Source: Candidatus Gastranaerophilales bacterium (lineage in GTDB: Bacteria > Cyanobacteriota > Vampirovibrionia > Gastranaerophilales > Gastranaerophilaceae). Taken from it: a stretch of DNA of 42,854 nucleotides. Positions 36,278 through 42,854 of this stretch are shown piece by piece; the stretch's first letter is position 1, and every line of letters starts with the position of its first letter. The notes under the pieces were generated by a model, which made no database searches, had not been told where the DNA came from, and saw nothing but the letters and a program-made list of their open reading frames with translations. The stretch spans positions 505,002-547,855 of the forward strand of contig CALVBN010000001.1 in assembly GCA_944325785.1 (NCBI GenBank). The letters run 5' to 3'. A program made the position numbers and the translations under genes.

Positions 36278-38909
36278 AATACTGTTCTACAGACTGTACC
36301 ATAATATCAGAATAATTGTTCAGAAGAGCCGGATTATTTAATCTTTCTCTTCCTTTGGGAGATACCATGAAAGCAACTTCCCAGAGAACCGCCGGAATTT
36401 TTTGGATATTTTCGGAATTTCTTACTACTGAATAATTAGCCTCTTTGGATTGTGCATAATCAGGTTTCTTGGTTTCCGGATTTATAAACAGATCTTTTGG
36501 GGCTGTTTTTTCATGCTTTTGAATCCAGTTATCAAAATTCTTTTCCATTATTGCAGAAAGTTTTTTACTTTTTTGATTTACTGCGCTTGCGCGGTTATAA
36601 GTATATATCTGTGTTCTGTCCTGCACTTTTTTAGTACAAGAATTAACATGAACAGATATCATCAGATCAGCTTTATTTGATTTTTTACCCAATTCTTTTT
36701 CTATAATATTTACATGCCCCTGGAGGAATATGACTCTGGCGCCTTTTGCACACAATCTGTCTTTCAGACGCATTGCATTATCATAATTTATCAGCCATTC
36801 ATCTTCTGTTTTGCCTATCCCGAGAGTCCCTTTATCAGTACCTGCTTGTGAATAGCCATGACCTGCATTAACTATAATTGTCATACCGGAAAGGGGTCCG
36901 CCCGGCTTTGGTTCAAAAACTTTTCTTGTTGCTTCGACAAACCCGTTTACTTTACGCTTCTGCTGGAGCAGAGGGCGGTTTTTTAAATTAGCTGTCTTAC
37001 TCATATTAATTGTTTCTATTAGCGTATTAGTTTTCTTATCAACTACAACTTTTCTATCATCTGAAGAAACCGCAAAGTCTGAGTTATTATAAACGACCTT
37101 AATTTCTTGATTAGGTAAAATCTTATCAGTTTCAAGCCCGTTGAGCTTCATTAATTTTTCCTCCGGAACCCCCACTTTTTGTGAAATAGTGCTCAATGAA
37201 TCTCCCTGTTTTACTTTATAAATAAAACCTGGGATTTCCAGCATATCGCCGGCTTGTATTTTATCGATATCTTCAACGTTATTTAAATCCTTCAAAATCT
37301 GAGAGGTTAAACCGAATTTCTGGGCAATCCTAAACAGATTATCACCTTTTTCTATTTTATAGCCCAATTTTTGAATTTTTATTTTCTGACCTAATGAAAG
37401 CTTGTTCTTATCCTTTATATCATTATCGTTGCATAAAATCTCTTCTGTTGTAGCATATTCACGTGCAATATTCCACAGATTATCGCCCTTCTTGATTTCA
37501 TAATCCATAGTTACAACTTGAAATTCACCATCTTGTCTTATTGTTGAATTCTTAAGCATTTTTTGGAAAACTGTTTTTTCACTGCTTTCGCTTGCAGGAA
37601 CATCATCGTCATTTTTCTTTCTGCCAAAAATCATAGACGGGACAAGAAAAAGGAGCGATAAAGACCGGCTAATCATCTTCAAGCCGTCGCTGATACCTTT
37701 GCCGACTTTTTTGAAGAAATTTTTGACCCCGTTCCAGAAACCACCTTTCTCTTCAGCTTTTTCTTCAACTTCTGGCTTCTTATCATTCTTATCAGACGTT
37801 TTGTTTGTTACTTCTATCTCTTTTTGAACAGGAGCCGGATTTTTTATGTTGTTTAAATAAGGCACTTTAACTTCCTGCCCGATTTTAACCTCTTCTATAT
37901 CATTATTTATTGATTTAAATTCTTTATAAAATTCCTCAAAACTGACTTCATCAGTGCCGAGAGATTTATACAAAGCCTGTGCAACTCCCCAGGTGCCTTT
38001 TCCTTTGAATGTTTCATCAACAGTAAATTTATAAGATTCTGCACTTACCGGCGCATTAGAAATTTTACCTGTTTTAAACTGTTCATATATTTTATCCAGT
38101 TCTATTGTCGATACATTATTTTTCTTATGGCAGTTTTTTGCATCTTTATAAAGGCTGTCAATCTCAGCAGAAGCCTGTTCCTTTTCTTTTCCTTTTAAAT
38201 CTCTTGAAGCAAGGATTAAACGGTTTAGACTTCTTCTGTATAAACCAGCGTCTTCAACCTTTTCAGCATTGCTTTTGCCGGAATAAACATATTTTAGGTT
38301 TTTAATTATTTTTGAATAATCTTTAGCCTTTATTGCACTAATCAATTCAGAATTCTGGCTTATTTTTCCCAAGCCCTTGTTGTAGCACAAATCAATCAGA
38401 GCTTCTTTTATTGAATTGGGAAGAGTTTCATATGTATTTTTGCCGATTTTTTTATTCAGCAGATTTTTTACCTCGCCGGAAAATTTTTCTAATTTCTCAC
38501 AAAGGTGTTGATATGCCTTTTCCTGTGTAAGCGGTTTATTTGTCAATTCACCGAACCCGCAGGTATAATTACCGAATTTATCTTTATAAGGAGATGTTGT
38601 TGCTTCATAATAATAGTTTCTGTCCCCTTCATAATATTTAAGCAAATCAATTAAATGCGACTGCGCTTTTGCAATGGCTGTATTATCGTCTTTAAGAACA
38701 GAGGGTTTATAACTGCTGATGCCCATTTGCTCTGTTGCATGCATTAATACAGCTTTTACATCATCACTCCAGAGTTTTTTTGTTAAAAGACTATCGCTTG
38801 GAGCATTCAAACTATATTGAAACAGCTGTTCATTATTTGACACTGCCGGCTTAGTTACAGGCACAGTACTCTTCTTAACTTCCTTAACTTTTTCAACGGT
38901 TATACTCAT
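36255..38909 (-). CDS. Multidomain peptidoglycan hydrolase: GH24 lysozyme, LysM, amidase_3
   Basis: An 884-residue protein with two predicted wall-cutting activities. Residues about 80-235 resemble phage-type GH24 lysozymes: YYEG (Glu94), PYKDKFGNYTCGFG (Asp110, Thr116) and ALIDLCYNKGLG. A degenerate LysM-like region (293-352) and three good LysM domains follow (469-513, 517-560, 563-606; GDNLWNIA, GDNLFRIA, GDSLSTIS). An N-acetylmuramoyl-L-alanine amidase_3 domain (676-880) ends the protein, with zinc-site NAGHG (His684), a following Glu in TEDEWL, SVHVNS and catalytic LWEVAFM. No signal peptide is seen, but an amphipathic/hydrophobic patch lies at about 393-430. The start follows AGGAGATAAC. 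How it reaches the wall is unclear. Confidence 0.9.
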   Translation of the reverse strand: MSITVEKVKEVKKSTVPVTKPAVSNNEQLFQYSLNAPSDSLLTKKLWSDDVKAVLMHATEQMGISSYKPSVLKDDNTAIAKAQSHLIDLLKYYEGDRNYYYEATTSPYKDKFGNYTCGFGELTNKPLTQEKAYQHLCEKLEKFSGEVKNLLNKKIGKNTYETLPNSIKEALIDLCYNKGLGKISQNSELISAIKAKDYSKIIKNLKYVYSGKSNAEKVEDAGLYRRSLNRLILASRDLKGKEKEQASAEIDSLYKDAKNCHKKNNVSTIELDKIYEQFKTGKISNAPVSAESYKFTVDETFKGKGTWGVAQALYKSLGTDEVSFEEFYKEFKSINNDIEEVKIGQEVKVPYLNNIKNPAPVQKEIEVTNKTSDKNDKKPEVEEKAEEKGGFWNGVKNFFKKVGKGISDGLKMISRSLSLLFLVPSMIFGRKKNDDDVPASESSEKTVFQKMLKNSTIRQDGEFQVVTMDYEIKKGDNLWNIAREYATTEEILCNDNDIKDKNKLSLGQKIKIQKLGYKIEKGDNLFRIAQKFGLTSQILKDLNNVEDIDKIQAGDMLEIPGFIYKVKQGDSLSTISQKVGVPEEKLMKLNGLETDKILPNQEIKVVYNNSDFAVSSDDRKVVVDKKTNTLIETINMSKTANLKNRPLLQQKRKVNGFVEATRKVFEPKPGGPLSGMTIIVNAGHGYSQAGTDKGTLGIGKTEDEWLINYDNAMRLKDRLCAKGARVIFLQGHVNIIEKELGKKSNKADLMISVHVNSCTKKVQDRTQIYTYNRASAVNQKSKKLSAIMEKNFDNWIQKHEKTAPKDLFINPETKKPDYAQSKEANYSVVRNSENIQKIPAVLWEVAFMVSPKGRERLNNPALLNNYSDIMVQSVEQYFRAERNC

Positions 38910-39029
38910 GTTATCTCCTAATTCCCTTATTAATATAAAGTAAGTATATTTTTTAAAATTGCCTCATTTTTACAAATATTTACAAAATCTTATTGTATAA
39001 TGTTGTATATCATATAAGGGGGAACAGAG

Positions 39030-40031
39030 ATGAAGTTAACTGTATTAGGACCCGGGTGCTGGGGATTGACGCTTGCCTGGTTATTGAATGACAACTTTGA
39101 AGATATAACTGTCTGGGGAAGAGAGTCTGATTTATATGATGATCTGGTCAATAACAAGCACTGTTCCAAACCGCTTGAAATACAGTTAGACAAAAAGGTC
39201 GAAATCACTTCTGACCTAAAAAAAGCTATTGAAAACGCAGATATTATTTTATCAGTTGTCGCAACCTCCGGCGTCAGAAGCGTATGCGAACAGCTTAAGC
39301 TTGCAGGCATAAGACCGGAGCAGCCTTTAGTAAACGCATCAAAAGGGCTTGAGCTCAACACGCTGATGCGTATGTCCGAGGTAATAAAAGACGTACTTCC
39401 GGAGCAAAAAATAGTAGTCTTATCCGGACCTACACTGGCAAAAGAAGTTTTGATGGGAAAACCAACTGCAGCATCAGTTGCCTGCGAAGATTTAAAAACA
39501 GCAGAATTTGTACAAAAAGCATGCAACGTGCCAAACCGCTTTAGATTATACACAAATACAGATGTAATCGGTGTCGAGCTAGGTGGCAGTTTAAAGAATG
39601 TTATTGCAATTGCCTCCGGATTTGCGCATACCATGGATTTAGGCGACAACTGCATGGGGACATTGCTAACTCGTGGTATGGCAGAAATAGTAAGACTTTC
39701 CGTCAAGCTTGGCGCCAATCCTTCAACACTTTACGGCTTATCCGGTATGGGAGACTTGATTGCAACCTGCTCAAGCCCTATGTCAAGAAATTATACAGTG
39801 GGCGCAATGCTCGGCAAAGGCAAAAAAGTCGATGATATTCTAAAAGAACTTGGCTCTGTAGCAGAAGGAGTTAAAACATCCAAAGCAGTTTGCGACCTTG
39901 CTGAAAAACTCGGTGTAGAAGTCCCTGTTTCTAATGCCATCTATGAAGCAGTTTACACTGATATTACCCCGCAAGAAGTATTGTCAAAACTCATGAACAG
40001 AAAACTAAAGAAAGAGGAAAGCTATGATTAA
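39030..40031 (+). CDS. gpsA: Glycerol-3-phosphate dehydrogenase [NAD(P)+]
   Basis: A 333-residue enzyme that reduces dihydroxyacetone phosphate to sn-glycerol 3-phosphate for phospholipid synthesis. The N-terminal dinucleotide-binding motif is GPGCWGLTLA (7-16), where most relatives have GAGAWGTALA. VLSGPTLAKEV, GVELGGSLKNVIAIASG (catalytic Lys) and GLSGMGDLIATC complete the family pattern. The start at 39030 follows AGGGGGAAC. TATAAT-like sequences lie 30-40 nt upstream. It overlaps the next gene by 8 nt, so they are translationally coupled. Confidence 0.96.
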   Translation: MKLTVLGPGCWGLTLAWLLNDNFEDITVWGRESDLYDDLVNNKHCSKPLEIQLDKKVEITSDLKKAIENADIILSVVATSGVRSVCEQLKLAGIRPEQPLVNASKGLELNTLMRMSEVIKDVLPEQKIVVLSGPTLAKEVLMGKPTAASVACEDLKTAEFVQKACNVPNRFRLYTNTDVIGVELGGSLKNVIAIASGFAHTMDLGDNCMGTLLTRGMAEIVRLSVKLGANPSTLYGLSGMGDLIATCSSPMSRNYTVGAMLGKGKKVDDILKELGSVAEGVKTSKAVCDLAEKLGVEVPVSNAIYEAVYTDITPQEVLSKLMNRKLKKEESYD

Positions 40032-40956
40032 ATATGCAGTAAAATATCTCAAAAATACCATAGTACCTCTTAACTGTCCGGACAATGTAACTCTGGAAAA
40101 CGGCTCTTTAATCCTTGCAAGAACAGAAAAAGGCGAAGAAGCTCTGAAAGTGTTCCTTGTCAATGAAGAAATTGCCAAACTTTTTGAAAAATCCGATAAA
40201 ACTCCGGAACCGTTTGAGTTCATACGTATTATGACACAGGAAGATATGATGGTTCTGGAAGATTTAAAAAAAGAAGAAGTTACATCATTTTTTAAATGCA
40301 AAGAATTAGTAGCCAAACACAATTTAAACATGAACCTCGTTCAATGCCGAATAACATTCGACAGACGCAAAATTTCATTTTATTATACTGCGCCGGAAAG
40401 GGTTGATTTTCGAGAACTTTTGAAAGACCTAACCCAGGTATTTAAACGCATGAGAATAGACCTGCGCCACATCGGCGTCCGCGATGAATCATCAATAATG
40501 GACGGATGCGGTATGTGCGGCAAACCCTTTTGCTGTGCAAGCTACTTGAGAAAATTTGAATCCATTAATGTAAAACTTGCAAAAGATCAAGGAATGCCGA
40601 TAGCTCCGTCAAAGATTTCGGGGACCTGCGGACGCTTATTATGCTGCTTGACATATGAATATTCTAATTATATTGAAGCCGCCAAAGGAATGCCTCCCAT
40701 CGGCTCAACAGTCATGACCCCGCAAGGATTAGGTAAAATATGTTTTATACAATTTCTTAACAATTCAGTTGCAGTTAAATTTGAAGATGGTAAAATTAAG
40801 GAGTATAATAAAACAGAAATCGAAATGGTTGACGCAGATGTCAATGTCGATATAGAAATTCCAAATCTTAACAATTATTCAACAGATGAAAAAATCGATG
40901 CTAAACAGCTAAAACAGCTTGAAGATGACAGAAACAGCTCAACTGGAAATGTATAA
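40024..40956 (+). CDS. PSP1/RicT (YaaT)-like protein
   Basis: A 310-residue protein with a PSP1 C-terminal domain. Conserved signatures are TFDRRKISFYYTAPERVDFR, LRHIGVRDESSIMDGCGMCG, FCCASYLRKFE and the SGTCGRLLCCLTYEY segment. The many cysteines (CGMCG, FCC, CGRLLCC) are the set that binds iron-sulphur clusters in the Bacillus RicT complex, which stimulates RNase Y-dependent mRNA processing. Whether partners RicA and RicF exist here is unknown. It begins inside gpsA (8-nt overlap, AGAGGAAAGCT upstream) and is followed by a hypothetical gene after 11 nt. Confidence 0.9.
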   Translation: MIKYAVKYLKNTIVPLNCPDNVTLENGSLILARTEKGEEALKVFLVNEEIAKLFEKSDKTPEPFEFIRIMTQEDMMVLEDLKKEEVTSFFKCKELVAKHNLNMNLVQCRITFDRRKISFYYTAPERVDFRELLKDLTQVFKRMRIDLRHIGVRDESSIMDGCGMCGKPFCCASYLRKFESINVKLAKDQGMPIAPSKISGTCGRLLCCLTYEYSNYIEAAKGMPPIGSTVMTPQGLGKICFIQFLNNSVAVKFEDGKIKEYNKTEIEMVDADVNVDIEIPNLNNYSTDEKIDAKQLKQLEDDRNSSTGNV

Positions 40957-40967
40957 AAGGTTAAATC

Positions 40968-41489
40968 ATGAGAATTCAATCAATAAATCAAAGTACTACC
41001 CCGTCTTTTCAAAGATTCGTGGTTCATCCGGGAAGTTTTGAAGCGCTAAAAAAATCAAAATTCTTTCCCCCTAAGTCAGATACTAATTATAAAAACTACT
41101 TAATGACATTTTATAAAGATTTAATGAAAATAAAAAAAAGCTCAGAAAATAATACCCTATATGATGTCGTACTAAAACCTAATAACTCAACCGGCGGAAA
41201 ACTTGTAATAGAAAAAAATGGGCGTGAACAAACTGGATTTTGTTCATCATTTGACGAACTTTTTAATATAGAAGACTATGAACCTCGTAAACAAATAACT
41301 GCAAAACAAGAACCTAATATAATAAAACGTTATTTTCGAAATCGCTATATTGCAAAATCTAACAAAAAGTTAAAACAGTCACCTGTTAATTATATGCATG
41401 TTTTTGATACAATAACAAAAAAAATATCAAAATATGCAGAAGAAGCTGATTATTTACAAGAATTAGCTTTACTAAAAGAAAGGAAGTAA
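40968..41489 (+). CDS. Hypothetical basic protein with PSFQ-type N-terminus
   Basis: A 173-residue, Lys-rich protein of unknown function. The N-terminus reads MRIQSINQSTTPSFQRF, similar in style to the FQG motifs at the start of the 854-residue coiled-coil protein. The middle (YDVVLKPNNSTGGKLVIEK) is beta-like, and the C-terminal third is helical and basic, ending LQELALLKERK. No signal peptide, membrane helix or known domain. It follows ricT-like by 11 nt (AAAAGG as ribosome binding site) and precedes the SIMPL gene by 5 nt, so it is part of the gpsA operon. Confidence 0.75.
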   Translation: MRIQSINQSTTPSFQRFVVHPGSFEALKKSKFFPPKSDTNYKNYLMTFYKDLMKIKKSSENNTLYDVVLKPNNSTGGKLVIEKNGREQTGFCSSFDELFNIEDYEPRKQITAKQEPNIIKRYFRNRYIAKSNKKLKQSPVNYMHVFDTITKKISKYAEEADYLQELALLKERK

Positions 41490-41494
41490 CTATT

Positions 41495-42211
41495 ATGGAA
41501 AAATTTGAAAAATTGCAGTTAGTATCGGCTGGATTATTATTATCTGCGGCACTAATTATATGTACCCAGATAGCATCATCCCGTGTATCAAATGATATTA
41601 TATCAGTAACAGGTTCTGCTTACGAAATTGTAAAATCCGACTCAGGGACTTTAAGTTTTAACATTGTAGTAAAACGCTATAACAAACAAGAAGCCTATTC
41701 TGCAATGCAGTCACAAATTAAAATAGTTGAAAAATACCTTAAGGATAAACAAATAAAAGAGATTGAAAGAAAGACTATTAATGGTTATTATACTTATAAA
41801 AGAGATAAAACAGGAGCCTATACTGATATTCAAGACTCTTACAACTTATACCAGCCAATAAGCATTCACTCTGATAATGTGGAATTAATAAAAGAAATTT
41901 CTAACGAAATTACCAGCTTAATTAACCAAGGGGTTGATATCAATGTAAATCCGGCATCCTATGATTACTCAAAGCTTCCGGAACTAAAAGTTACACTTCT
42001 GGAAAAAGCATCACAGGACGCAAAAGACAGAGCTGCATCAATGCTAAAACCAACCGGCAACTCAGTCGGAAAAATTCAATCTGTTAAAATGGGCGTCTAC
42101 CAAATAACACCGGTTGACTCAACAAGCGTTTCCGATATGGGAATAAATGATACAAGCTCTATTGATAAAAAAGTAACAGCTGTAGCTAACGTTTCATTCA
42201 AAATAAAATAA
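41495..42211 (+). CDS. SIMPL (DUF541) domain envelope protein
   Basis: A 238-residue protein with an N-terminal membrane anchor or signal (about 8-28, LQLVSAGLLLSAALIICTQI) and a SIMPL domain. Family features are the ISVTGSAYEIVKSDSGTLSF strand, the AYSAMQSQIKIVEKYL helix and the conserved C-terminal ASQDAKDRAASMLKPTGNSV with a final beta strand VANVSFKIK. SIMPL proteins are periplasmic or membrane-anchored; some form ring-like oligomers. Their function is mostly unknown. The gene is last in the gpsA operon. There is no cysteine suited to lipidation at the usual distance, so a membrane anchor is more likely than a lipoprotein. Confidence 0.88.
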   Translation: MEKFEKLQLVSAGLLLSAALIICTQIASSRVSNDIISVTGSAYEIVKSDSGTLSFNIVVKRYNKQEAYSAMQSQIKIVEKYLKDKQIKEIERKTINGYYTYKRDKTGAYTDIQDSYNLYQPISIHSDNVELIKEISNEITSLINQGVDINVNPASYDYSKLPELKVTLLEKASQDAKDRAASMLKPTGNSVGKIQSVKMGVYQITPVDSTSVSDMGINDTSSIDKKVTAVANVSFKIK

Positions 42212-42226
42212 TTTATATATATAGTA

Positions 42227-42255
42227 TTGCATAATTGTATAAATAATGTTATTAT
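42227..42255 (+). promoter_or_regulatory. Sigma-70-type promoter of the 65-residue protein gene
   Basis: TTGCAT (42227-42232) and TATTAT (42250-42255) are separated by 17 bp. The predicted start near 42262 leaves a leader with AAGAGGA before the ATG at 42289. Confidence 0.6.
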
Positions 42256-42288
42256 ATATATGTCACAAATTAAGAAGAGGACAAAAAT

Positions 42289-42486
42289 ATGGATGTTAGT
42301 TCAGTTGGTTACGGAAGTGCAATGACTCCGGAGGTGCAGGCTCAATATGCATCAAGACTAATGAGTATGTCACAGCAGACAAGCTATGTAGCAGGCTCTT
42401 TAATACAAGATACTGTTGAAATCTCTGCAGAAGCCCTAGCTAAATACACAGAAGAGATGAATGCCAGCATAGAAAGAATGCTGTAA
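42289..42486 (+). CDS. Small 65-residue helical protein
   Basis: A 65-residue protein starting MDVSSVGYGSAMTPEVQAQY, continuing as amphipathic helix (SRLMSMSQQTSYVAG) to a VEISAEALAKYTEEM segment. It loosely resembles small YjfB-type proteins with a MDI-x-S start and Met/Gln-rich helix that have been annotated as putative motility proteins, but the match is too weak to name. It has its own promoter (42227-42255), ribosome binding site AAGAGGA and a strong terminator, so it is an independently and probably well expressed gene. Confidence 0.75.
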   Translation: MDVSSVGYGSAMTPEVQAQYASRLMSMSQQTSYVAGSLIQDTVEISAEALAKYTEEMNASIERML

Positions 42487-42504
42487 AATTATATTTTAAG
42501 AATA

Positions 42505-42537
42505 AAAAGCGGATGCCCGGCGGGCATCCGCTTTTTT
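42505..42537 (+). terminator. Intrinsic terminator of the 65-residue protein gene
   Basis: GCGGATGCCC-GGC-GGGCATCCGC forms a 10-bp GC-rich stem and 3-nt loop with six T following on the plus strand and an A-run preceding it. Confidence 0.9.
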
Positions 42538-42655
42538 AGTTTGTTATCCAACTGTCTATCCCAAAACTGCCTAATGCGGTAATGGAAAAAGCAAGTCAAA
42601 TAGCGTTTAATAATTGTATTAAATCTTTTTCATACTTCCAGCTATTCTTAATTCC

Positions 42656-42679
42656 AAGAGCCATTTGGCTCTTTTTTTT
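42656..42679 (+). terminator. Second intrinsic terminator, with no obvious gene before it
   Basis: AAGAGCC-ATTT-GGCTCTT followed by six more T on the plus strand. It closes a 118-bp stretch lacking a convincing gene, so it may end a small RNA or be a back-up terminator. Confidence 0.75.
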
Positions 42680-42684
42680 GTGTG

Positions 42685-42854
42685 CTACGCACGTAGATAT
42701 TTGGTCGGAACACATTGGTGAAAAGCCTAGATTATATAAAACCACAAGTGTTCCTCTAAAGTAAATCTACAAGTTGAGCTGTTATACTTACCTACGCACG
42801 TAGATATTTGGTCGGAACACATTGGTGAAAAGCCTAGATTATATAAAACCACAA
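42685..42854 (+). repeat. Perfect 107-bp tandem direct repeat, cut by the window end
   Basis: The sequence from 42685 recurs from 42792 and is identical over all 63 bases available before the window ends, giving a period of 107 bp. Each unit begins with CTACGCACGTAG and includes TTTGGTCGGAACACATTGG. A related sequence follows ssb (25872-25893, minus strand). The unit is too long and lacks the spacer structure for CRISPR. Confidence 0.9.

Larger units (their letters stand above)
42487..42854. other. Terminal intergenic region with two terminators and a direct repeat
   Basis: The last ~370 bp hold no credible gene. The strong terminator of the 65-residue gene (42505-42537) is followed by a second, independent terminator (42656-42679) and then by the 107-bp direct repeat. 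Confidence 0.65.

Noticed and set aside
38990..39718. 242-codon frame antisense to gpsA
   Set aside because: gpsA is certain; the antisense frame is Ser/Thr-rich shadow sequence.
42582..42764. 60-codon plus-strand frame at the window end
   Set aside because: It runs through an intrinsic terminator and into the direct repeat, and lacks a good ribosome binding site.
42685..42854. CRISPR array
   Set aside because: The repeat period of 107 bp is perfectly conserved including what would be the spacer; there are no cas genes.

Overview
This window looks like chromosomal DNA of a low-GC, Gram-negative-type bacterium. My best guess is the non-photosynthetic cyanobacterial sister lineage (Vampirovibrionia/Melainabacteria, order Gastranaerophilales). 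That guess is inference from overall protein character: cyanobacteria-like phosphohexomutase and RecJ, flagellar genes in a small low-GC genome, lipoproteins and periplasmic proteins, and several lineage-looking hypothetical proteins. No rRNA or marker phylogeny is available here. No phage, plasmid, integrase, transposase, CRISPR array, tRNA or rRNA was found.

Layout. 0-2.6 kb: the 5' end of an NrnA-like DHH phosphoesterase (minus) diverges from a DciA/DUF721-like gene (plus), which converges on fliF-fliE (minus). 2.6-3.3 kb is a gene-poor gap with a dispersed repeat. 3.3-9.2 kb (plus): a CHASE2-GGDEF diguanylate cyclase, trmFO, and an 811-residue protein with an EF-hand-like N-terminus. 9.2-11.8 kb (minus): an 854-residue coiled-coil protein with a buried lipoprotein-type signal. 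11.9-13.7 kb (plus): lysC and a secreted NTF2-like protein. 13.7-19.2 kb (minus): a lipoprotein, a GAF-GGDEF-HD-GYP protein, a PAS histidine kinase, folP and a stand-alone LuxR-type HTH protein. 19.2-20.1 kb is a repeat-filled gap. 20.1-26.8 kb (mostly minus): phosphohexomutase, a secreted protein, the DUF1858-NfeD-SPFH operon, a small plus-strand ORF, tuf, a 62-residue protein, and rpsR-ssb-rpsF. 27.1-34.6 kb: an RHH protein (plus), then a minus-strand run of a second EF-hand-like protein, recJ, ctpA, a divergent PAP2 protein, a polyprenyl synthase and rsgA. 34.8-36.3 kb (plus): ribH and murQ, converging on an 884-residue peptidoglycan hydrolase. 39.0-42.5 kb (plus): gpsA, ricT-like, a hypothetical protein, a SIMPL protein and a small protein. 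The window ends inside a perfect 107-bp direct repeat.

Themes. Two c-di-GMP proteins, a PAS kinase, a free HTH protein and fliE/fliF suggest signalling linked to motility or surface life. Peptidoglycan turnover is represented by the GH24-LysM-amidase protein and MurQ, which share their 3' ends.

Most notable signals: (1) at least four genes lack a Shine-Dalgarno sequence and carry a -10-like hexamer exactly 6 nt before the ATG, suggesting leaderless transcripts; (2) two large proteins of unknown function share an N-terminal domain, and an 854-residue coiled-coil protein has a lipobox about 120 residues in; (3) a roughly 200-bp structured intergenic repeat occurs in two copies plus fragments; (4) the ssb translation-start region is tandemly duplicated. 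Most of the remaining genes are ordinary housekeeping genes, and I see no clear new defence or mobile system.
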